From Brevibacillus formosus (lineage in GTDB: Bacteria > Bacillota > Bacilli > Brevibacillales > Brevibacillaceae): DNA of 64,000 nt. Both the position numbers and the translations under genes were made by a program. Positions 58,987-64,000 of the stretch are shown piece by piece. How positions within the stretch are numbered: position 1 is the first letter of the stretch; the number at the start of each line of letters is the position of its first letter. Where the stretch lies: assembly GCF_003013405.1 (NCBI RefSeq), contig NZ_PXZL01000001.1, forward strand, positions 186,001 through 250,000, given 5' to 3'. The notes under the pieces were generated by a model. That model was given only the letters and a program-made list of their open reading frames with translations. It had not been told where the DNA came from and made no database searches.

Positions 58987-58997
58987 TTATTGATGGC

Positions 58998-59636
58998 TCA
59001 TGGCTTCTCTCGTTGTTTGTCCAACAGTCGCAGGGCCACCGCTAAAACAGCCCATACTGGCATTGGCTCATCTAACTTATTTAGCCATTCAGGCGAGGTC
59101 AGCAAACCCTCCTGTAACGCACGATTGCCCAGCTCCAATTTCCAGGGAGGAATCGATTGTGGATCTTCTGGGACGAATTGATCGTACTGGGTCAAGTTGT
59201 ACGCCTGAATGAGGCGCGTTAGCTTTTCAGCGTACGCAGGATCGGTAGCGTACCCGGCTTCTTCTAAAGCCTGAGCGGCCTGTGCGGGAGTAGTGGCTGC
59301 CAGCACGTTTTTGTAAGCGGGCTTGCGTAAAAATTGGGCATGGTCTTCCATGGATTGCTGGTAACTTTCATAAGCGCGGAACTGGGAAGTACGCGTGACT
59401 GTCTTTCCGTTTTCCACCTCTTTGCTTTCGATGGTGACAGAGCCGGCAGGTCCCGTTCCCTTTATTCCAAAGAGGTTGTAAGAGGATGTCCCAGTGGCAG
59501 GGTGAACAGGTACTTTATTACCCCAACCTGACTCAAGTATCGCCTGCGCTATGATGATGGAGGGGAATATACGATGGTTCGGATAAGACTTTCTGGCGTG
59601 GTCAGCAATCAACTGAATAAAAGCTTGCGCATCCAT
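58998..59636 (-). CDS. Endo-beta-N-acetylglucosaminidase domain protein
   Basis: A 212-aa protein with a glucosaminidase domain at about 8-150. The catalytic Glu lies in IIIAQAILESGWG, and the YNLFGIKG, SFRAYESY-type and AYATDPAYAEKL blocks are conserved. There is no signal peptide, which is more typical of phage endolysins or FlgJ-like proteins than of secreted LytG. The C-terminal 45 residues (ELGNRALQEGLLTSPEW) may bind cell wall. ATG 59636 has AAAAGGGG seven bases upstream. No phage genes adjoin it. Confidence 0.8.
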   Translation of the reverse strand: MDAQAFIQLIADHARKSYPNHRIFPSIIIAQAILESGWGNKVPVHPATGTSSYNLFGIKGTGPAGSVTIESKEVENGKTVTRTSQFRAYESYQQSMEDHAQFLRKPAYKNVLAATTPAQAAQALEEAGYATDPAYAEKLTRLIQAYNLTQYDQFVPEDPQSIPPWKLELGNRALQEGLLTSPEWLNKLDEPMPVWAVLAVALRLLDKQREKP

Positions 59637-59708
59637 AAGCACACCCCTTTTTTCTCTTTGTTATGCGTATGAAAAAAAGAGGTCGGGGGAAATAGGCCTG
59701 AACATGAA

Positions 59709-59742
59709 AAAACAGTCGATTTTCTCGACTGTTTTCCTATTT
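59709..59742. terminator. Terminator between the DUF-type and glucosaminidase genes
   Basis: AAAACAGTCGA (59709-59719) pairs with TCGACTGTTTT (59725-59735); on the minus strand it is followed by T-rich sequence, so it probably ends the 142-aa gene's message. Confidence 0.7.
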
Positions 59743-59747
59743 TTTCT

Positions 59748-60176
59748 TTATGGCTTTCGAGGTTGGAAATATTGAATGCGCTTGTTGAAGAGGTGGAGCT
59801 CCGCTTTATAATCTCGTGCCAAGTATCGACAGTACTCATTTGCCTTGTTTTTATCGCCGTGTGTCGCTGATTCAGGGAGGGACACTTGTATGTAGTGCTT
59901 TTCGGAACCGTTTTCATTTTTGCTCCCGACTCCAACAACGATGGCTTTGTACATGTTTGGGTCTTTTCCTTTGAGAAGGAACCACGAGTCCTTTCCTTCA
60001 GGGCGTTCTTCTAGGGTGTAAGGGAAAGCGGCGTCAGCATAGGTCCAGCCCAACTGCTTTCCTGTTTTTGAGGTCATGTCAACGTATCGCGTAAACTTGG
60101 CTTTCACGTCGTCAATACTTGCAGATGCTGCGGTAGAACCATCAACGAAATAGATGTAGGCCGATTGAAGTTTCAC
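59748..60176 (-). CDS. DUF1885-like hypothetical protein, 142 aa
   Basis: A soluble protein starting at GTG 60176, about 11 bases after GGAG. YADAAFPYTLEERPEGKDSW, then YIQVSLPESATHGDKNKANEYCRYLARDY, are near-diagnostic for the DUF1885 family as I recall it (spans cited only in part). Function unknown. The frame is open to 60269, but without a good site. It is divergent from the Hpr-like regulator gene. Confidence 0.6.
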   Translation of the reverse strand: MKLQSAYIYFVDGSTAASASIDDVKAKFTRYVDMTSKTGKQLGWTYADAAFPYTLEERPEGKDSWFLLKGKDPNMYKAIVVGVGSKNENGSEKHYIQVSLPESATHGDKNKANEYCRYLARDYKAELHLFNKRIQYFQPRKP

Positions 60177-60357
60177 GACTGCACTCACTCCTAGTACCGG
60201 TATTCTGTGCGTTAAGTGTAGCATTGTCTTCCACTCTTTGGCAATGGAGCAGTTGGCGACCGAAAACAATTGCGCGTTTTTTCTGAAAAGTGTAAAATAT
60301 ATATCATATTTATATAGCCGTTAGATGAACGATAAAGGATCATGGAGGAATATACGC

Positions 60358-60906
60358 ATGCAGGAGGCCTCAATTAGACACGTATTCGAAGCTTTAAACA
60401 CCATGCGCGCCATCGATGTGGTGAACAAAGAAGACTGGGAGCGGGCAGCGAAGGAAGCCGAATTGGATTCCTCCGTACAGTTAAACATTCTCTGGATCAT
60501 CTATTGTTATGAAGGTGTACGCGTCACGCAAATTGCAGATTGGACCTTCTGGCATCCCTCATCGATTGTCATTCATATCAAGAAATTAATGGAGAAAGGC
60601 ATGGTGACGATCGAAAAGTCGGAGTTGGATGGGCGGGTGGTTCACGTATACCCGACTGAAAAAGGAAAAGAAGTATTGGAAGCCAGTCGAAGAAGTGTAC
60701 CAGATATTTTTAGATTGACGTATGCATTGGAGAAAATGGAGGAACGATACAGTACAGCAGTAGTCGAACTGTTCTTTGAATGTCTCTCCTTTGTCGCGCA
60801 ATCGCTGCATGGTGCAGAAAAAGTAAGATGGATTCAAGAAGGGGAAGACAGGGTCATTAACCCAACACGTTTGGTAAATGATGCTGTTTGGGTGGCAAAA
60901 ACGTGA
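60358..60906 (+). CDS. Hpr/ScoC-like MarR-family regulator
   Basis: A 182-aa regulator. The MarR winged helix runs about 30-110: NILWIIYCYEGVRVTQIADW and HPSSIVIHIKKLMEKGMV, then the wing DGRVVHVYPTEKG. The pattern ILWIIY-x-x-x-G-x-x-x-x-x-IA resembles B. subtilis Hpr (ScoC), a repressor of exoprotease genes and sporulation. ATG 60358 has GGAGG nine bases upstream. Control of secreted enzymes by this protein is inference. Confidence 0.78.
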   Translation: MQEASIRHVFEALNTMRAIDVVNKEDWERAAKEAELDSSVQLNILWIIYCYEGVRVTQIADWTFWHPSSIVIHIKKLMEKGMVTIEKSELDGRVVHVYPTEKGKEVLEASRRSVPDIFRLTYALEKMEERYSTAVVELFFECLSFVAQSLHGAEKVRWIQEGEDRVINPTRLVNDAVWVAKT

Positions 60907-60984
60907 TTTTTCGCTTATACTAATGAATAATCCGAATATTTCATGAAATTCGGAGGCCAAAACACTGTTGAGGAGGGATTGCTG

Positions 60985-61284
60985 ATGGAGCACTACGACC
61001 ACTTATACGACGTTTCGGAGAATGCTAATGTACGTTTCCTCGGTTTTATTTCTGAGGGAACACGATACGACTTTGGCATGGTATTTACACACAAGTTTTA
61101 TGGAAAGCCGTTGGTGATCTGTATGCAGACAGGGCAATCGACTCTTCTCAGTTCTGAAGATGCGGTGAATCCAGGATACCTGCAAAAAATTTTCAGGCTG
61201 GATTCAGAGAACGAGGCAGTCGCGCTTGCTGAGTTTTTCCAGGAGCATTTACCATCCATTCCATTTGAAGAAAATCAGTATTAA
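60985..61284 (+). CDS. DUF3055-like small protein, 99 aa
   Basis: A soluble protein with no membrane segment. YDVSENANVRFLGFISEGTRYDFGMVFT (part of residues 8-35) and YGKPLVICMQTGQSTLLSSED match the DUF3055 pattern as I remember it. Function unknown. ATG 60985 has GGAGG eight bases upstream. A terminator follows. Confidence 0.65.
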   Translation: MEHYDHLYDVSENANVRFLGFISEGTRYDFGMVFTHKFYGKPLVICMQTGQSTLLSSEDAVNPGYLQKIFRLDSENEAVALAEFFQEHLPSIPFEENQY

Positions 61285-61288
61285 GTAA

Positions 61289-61327
61289 CGAGCAGAAGTT
61301 TATCTTCTGCTCGTTTTGGTTTTTTTT
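61289..61327 (+). terminator. Terminator after the DUF3055-like gene
   Basis: CGAGCAGAAG (61289-61298) pairs with CTTCTGCTCG (61304-61313), followed by TTTTGGTTTTTTT. Confidence 0.8.
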
Positions 61328-61394
61328 GTAAAATAGGGTCTGCCGTTTTTTAGTATAATCGAAAGAAATCAGGCAGTAGGAGGAACAAAGGAGA

Positions 61395-62192
61395 ATGGGT
61401 ATACATAAATGGTCGGTCAAAGATTCACGGGGAGCGATTGTTCTCGTCCATGGAACGGGAGAGCATCATGGGCGTTATGAGCATGTAGCGGCTTATTTCA
61501 ATCAGGCAGGCTGGGACGTATATGCGGAAGATTTGCCGGGATGGGGGCGTTCTCCTGGGAGACGGGGGCACATTCAATCATTCGAAGATTATTTGTCCCG
61601 CGTACGTGAGTGGACGAGTACCGCTCTTGCCGATGCGTCCGGAGAGAAGCCCGTATTTTTAATGGGGCATAGCCTGGGGGGGCTCATTGCGACTCGCTTT
61701 ATTCAAACGGATGAGCGGAGTAAAGAGTTAGCAGGGGTCATTCTCACATCTCCATGCTTAAAATTGAAACTGACTGTACCGGCATGGAAGGAGCAATTGG
61801 CACAATTTCTCGATCGGGTCTGGCCAACACTTGTCATGCCGAATGGAATCACTCCCGACATGGTTTCGCGTGACGAAGCTGTTCAGGCTGCTTATCAGAA
61901 CGATCCGCTCAATTATTCCAAGGTAAGTGTCAGATGGTTCACGGAATTGAACCGCTCTATGGAGAAAGCGTGGGAAGAAAGAAATCGAATCAAGCATCCT
62001 GTCCTTGTTTTGCAGGCTGGTGCTGATTCTTTGGTTGATGCGGATGCTGTGGAGCAGTTTACAGCGGGCCTTTCAGGCAGACAAACGTTCGAACGATACG
62101 CAGGCTTGCGGCACGAAATTTTAAATGAGCCTGAAAAGGAAGAAGTCTTGCAAAAAATCGTGACCTGGTTAAATGACAATCCTTCGATTTAA
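61395..62192 (+). CDS. Alpha/beta hydrolase, monoacylglycerol lipase-like
   Basis: A 265-aa serine hydrolase of the lysophospholipase/monoglyceride lipase group. VLVHGTGEHHGRYEHVA is the oxyanion block (usually HGLGEHSGRY), the nucleophile is in MGHSLGGL near residue 92, the acid in QAGADSLVD near 211 and the histidine in LRHEILNE near 238. No signal peptide, so it acts in the cytoplasm. An AGGAGG site lies 11 bases and GGAG one base before the ATG. Confidence 0.85.
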   Translation: MGIHKWSVKDSRGAIVLVHGTGEHHGRYEHVAAYFNQAGWDVYAEDLPGWGRSPGRRGHIQSFEDYLSRVREWTSTALADASGEKPVFLMGHSLGGLIATRFIQTDERSKELAGVILTSPCLKLKLTVPAWKEQLAQFLDRVWPTLVMPNGITPDMVSRDEAVQAAYQNDPLNYSKVSVRWFTELNRSMEKAWEERNRIKHPVLVLQAGADSLVDADAVEQFTAGLSGRQTFERYAGLRHEILNEPEKEEVLQKIVTWLNDNPSI

Positions 62193-62222
62193 TGTGACAT
62201 ACTAATTATCAACAAATGCATC

Positions 62223-62252
62223 TTGACTCCGAATGATGTAGCATATTAATAT
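62223..62252 (+). promoter_or_regulatory. Candidate promoter of the SR1-like RNA
   Basis: TTGACT (62223-62228) and TAATAT (62247-62252) are 18 bp apart. They lie about 60 bases before the SR1P start. In B. subtilis the SR1 promoter is repressed by CcpN in the presence of glucose; CcpN sites were not verified here. Confidence 0.45.
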
Positions 62253-62310
62253 GAATGTAACATAATATTTATAGGAATATGTGAATCAATTGAATGCGGA
62301 GGGGACATAG

Positions 62311-62436
62311 ATGGGAACTATCGTATGTCAGACTTGCGGAACCATCATCGAGCATTTTGAAAGTAACTCAGTGAAAACGCTTTATGCGGTGTGCAACTGT
62401 GACTGCCGACCTGGTGAAAGACAGGAAAAAGAATAA
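62311..62436 (+). CDS. sr1P: GapA-binding peptide SR1P
   Basis: A 41-aa peptide beginning MGTIVCQTCGTIIEHFES, followed by a second cysteine group CNCDC. The CxxC...CxCxC arrangement and length match SR1P, which binds GapA and helps it recruit RNase J1. GGAGGGG lies seven or eight bases before the ATG. It is encoded on the SR1-like RNA with its own terminator. Confidence 0.88.
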   Translation: MGTIVCQTCGTIIEHFESNSVKTLYAVCNCDCRPGERQEKE

Positions 62437-62447
62437 AATAATAGTCG

Positions 62448-62476
62448 ACAGGCCTATGTTGAGGCCTGTTTTTTTT
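62448..62476 (+). terminator. Terminator of the SR1-like RNA
   Basis: ACAGGCCT (62448-62455) pairs with AGGCCTGT (62462-62469), followed by T7. Confidence 0.85.
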
Positions 62477-62543
62477 GACAACCTTTTCCGTATGGAGGAT
62501 AATGGAGAAGTGTGAAAATCGTTGTAAAAGGAGGAATTGTTTC

Positions 62544-64000
62544 ATGAAGCGAAGACCGATACAGGGAATGCTGGCCGCTGCACTTTTGGTCACATCTCTG
62601 TGGAGCGGGACACCGGCGCTTGCTTACAGTATTGGTGATGAAGAAAAAATTGACGCAAGCAAGCCTGAAATTTCGGGAGCCGGTTATGACATTTCCAAAA
62701 AATATGCCGTGTGGATGGTGGAAGGGGAAGAAACCGTAACCCTTTACAATCTCGATAAAGGTACGCAAACGCAAATTGGCGACAAGGGATCTGAAAAGAC
62801 GAATCCAAAAGTAGATGGTGAGTATGTCGTGTGGATCGACTCCCGTGACGGAGGTTCGGACGTCTACTTGTATGACATTGCAAAACAAAAAGAAACCCGC
62901 TTGTCAGACGGGGCGGCTTCTGTCGATGGAGTAGAGATCGGGGATAAAAACGTTGTCTGGACAGATAACGGGGATGTTTATCTGTACAAAATTTCTACAG
63001 GAGATACCGAGGTCGTATCTGCGAGCGGAAAAGCAAGCAACCCAGTGGTAAGCGATGCGTATGTCGCATGGGAAGATGAACGTGATGGCAACGGCGATAT
63101 TTACTATTACGATATCAAAGCCAAAGAAGAAAAGGCGGCTGTCGTCCAAAAAGGCGAGCAGGGGCGTCCTACTCTTTCCACAAATAAAATTTTGTATGAG
63201 AATCGCTCCTATAATCAAATCTACGTGCATACCATTAGCAACGGCAGAAACAAAGAATTGACGAACGGTTCAAACGACAAAGAATTTGTACATACGTACA
63301 AAGACGATTATGTGTATGCTGACGGCAATGATCTGATCTACCGTACCGTCGATAAATCGTCCAAAAAGAAGATTGACTCCAACCTTTATGGAAATGTAGG
63401 ACCGAGAATTTATGGTGACTATGTTTTGTATGCCAAAAAGGACAGTAATAAAAAGCTCCAGCTTCACCTGTATGATCTGGACGAAAAAGAGCAAGTTCCG
63501 CTGGGCAATGTAGGCGGCGATCCTAGTGATCCAGCTGGTCACGATCGTTATGTCGCTTATGTATCCAAGTCTAAGAAAAACAATGCCATCGTACTTTATG
63601 ATATGGTAAACGGAACGAGCAAAGCCATCAGTGACCCAGATCACGATGCTACTCGCCCTGTCGTAAGTTCTCGCTATGTTGTTTGGTATGATCAGCGTGA
63701 AGACGCACTCTTCTCCTACGATATTCGTAAAGGCGTCCAAACGCAGATTACAAACGAAGATGATGATCAACAGCCAAGTGAGAAGTTCTATGAAATCGAC
63801 GGAGAGCGTCTATTGTGGGTCAATGTCGATCGCAGAGCAGAAGTGTTCATCACAAATCTGTCCACTGGAAAGCATACTGAGGTAGCAAGGCTGAAAAGTG
63901 AACCGTTAAGCGTTGATATTTATCAGGACTATGCAGCCTGGGTAGTCGAAGAGGGCAAAAAGAATGCAACGATCGTTCTCTACGATATCGAGGGAGAGAG
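62544..64000 (+). CDS. Secreted TolB-like beta-propeller protein (3' truncated by window)
   Basis: ATG 62544 lies nine bases after AAAGGAGG. A signal peptide (RRPIQGMLAAALLVTSLWSG, cleavage near ALA) precedes repeated blades, each with a pattern like YVVWxDxRDGxxDVYLYD (for example about 93-112, 172-190 and 371-386). The repeat is that of TolB/YncE-type propellers. At least 485 residues are present with no stop before the window end. Function probably extracellular binding; no catalytic motif is seen. Confidence 0.75.
   Translation, partial: MKRRPIQGMLAAALLVTSLWSGTPALAYSIGDEEKIDASKPEISGAGYDISKKYAVWMVEGEETVTLYNLDKGTQTQIGDKGSEKTNPKVDGEYVVWIDSRDGGSDVYLYDIAKQKETRLSDGAASVDGVEIGDKNVVWTDNGDVYLYKISTGDTEVVSASGKASNPVVSDAYVAWEDERDGNGDIYYYDIKAKEEKAAVVQKGEQGRPTLSTNKILYENRSYNQIYVHTISNGRNKELTNGSNDKEFVHTYKDDYVYADGNDLIYRTVDKSSKKKIDSNLYGNVGPRIYGDYVLYAKKDSNKKLQLHLYDLDEKEQVPLGNVGGDPSDPAGHDRYVAYVSKSKKNNAIVLYDMVNGTSKAISDPDHDATRPVVSSRYVVWYDQREDALFSYDIRKGVQTQITNEDDDQQPSEKFYEIDGERLLWVNVDRRAEVFITNLSTGKHTEVARLKSEPLSVDIYQDYAAWVVEEGKKNATIVLYDIEGE

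Larger units (their letters stand above)
62259..62476 (+). ncRNA. SR1-like dual-function regulatory RNA
   Basis: The transcript predicted from the promoter (start near 62259) to the terminator at 62448-62476 is about 218 nt, close to the 205 nt of B. subtilis SR1. It carries the small peptide gene SR1P. In B. subtilis SR1 also base-pairs with ahrC mRNA; whether this RNA does so is not tested here. Ends are estimated. Confidence 0.6.

Noticed and set aside
1..64000. CRISPR arrays, prophage or insertion sequences
   Set aside because: No spaced direct repeats, transposase, integrase or phage structural genes were seen. The glucosaminidase without signal peptide is the only phage-like hint and has no phage neighbours.

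Overview
The window reads as chromosome of a Gram-positive, low-to-mid GC member of the Bacillota, most like Brevibacillus or a close Paenibacillaceae relative. Supporting signs are strong AGGAGG-type ribosome binding sites with frequent GTG/TTG starts, Fur boxes of Bacillus type, a lysine (L-box) and a cobalamin riboswitch, an SR1/SR1P dual-function RNA, the acetylated-DAP lysine genes dapH/dapL, a Hpr/ScoC-like MarR regulator and secreted cell-wall hydrolases. Genus is an inference; no rRNA is present. There is no transposase, integrase, phage structural gene or CRISPR array, so the region looks like ordinary chromosome with many short transcription units.

Layout. 1-5.6 kb: flavin amine oxidase, putative glycolipid-binding protein, small membrane protein, macro-domain protein, and a MutS2-like ATPase without its Smr nuclease. 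5.6-10.1 kb: Bcr/CflA-type exporter, IscA-like Fe-S carrier, murB, a cysteine-cluster winged-helix regulator, an APH-like kinase. 10.2-13.5 kb: sigma-54 activator, near-consensus -24/-12 promoter, formamidase and FmdB. 13.6-20.5 kb: a dehydrogenase, then a Fur-boxed siderophore locus (AraC/binding-protein fusion regulator, nitroreductase, two FecCD permeases, binding lipoprotein) and a GrpB-like protein. 20.5-26.4 kb: PepSY protein, phosphoesterase, ppaC, a 56-aa membrane protein, TipA-like MerR regulator, flavin-split-barrel protein, MBL hydrolase. 26.5-30.3 kb: cobalamin riboswitch and btuFCD-cobU. 30.3-33 kb: an unclassified structured leader in front of a YitT-like membrane protein, then an amidase. 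33-36.8 kb: two WYL-type regulators divergent from rtcB. 37-38.4 kb: thiM. 38.4-39.8 kb: a small phospholipase A2-like gene and five tRNA genes (Ser, Glu, Val, Leu, His). 39.8-44.1 kb: VOC, DinB, EamA and RarD proteins, pdxK. 44.3-48.1 kb: MacB-like ABC efflux operon with adaptor. 48.2-54 kb: racemase-like and methyltransferase genes, a 680-aa secreted protein, EcsC and GNAT proteins, Fur-boxed flavodoxin. 54.2-57.5 kb: L-box controlled dapH-aminotransferase-dapL. 57.8-64 kb: secreted and regulatory genes, SR1/SR1P, and a truncated secreted beta-propeller protein.

How the parts fit. Metal and cofactor supply dominates: iron (Fur-controlled uptake, flavodoxin as a ferredoxin substitute, Fe-S carrier), cobalamin and its precursors (btuFCD-cobU), thiamin and B6 salvage (thiM, pdxK). 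Nitrogen scavenging is represented by the sigma-54-controlled formamidase and perhaps the amine oxidase. Envelope functions include murB, lysine/DAP synthesis, an amidase and a glucosaminidase. The least explained items are the leader RNA before the YitT gene, the WYL-WYL/rtcB divergon, the PLA2-like protein, a 120-bp imperfect palindrome before the MutS2-like gene, and a triple-repeat operator between the two EamA-family transporters.
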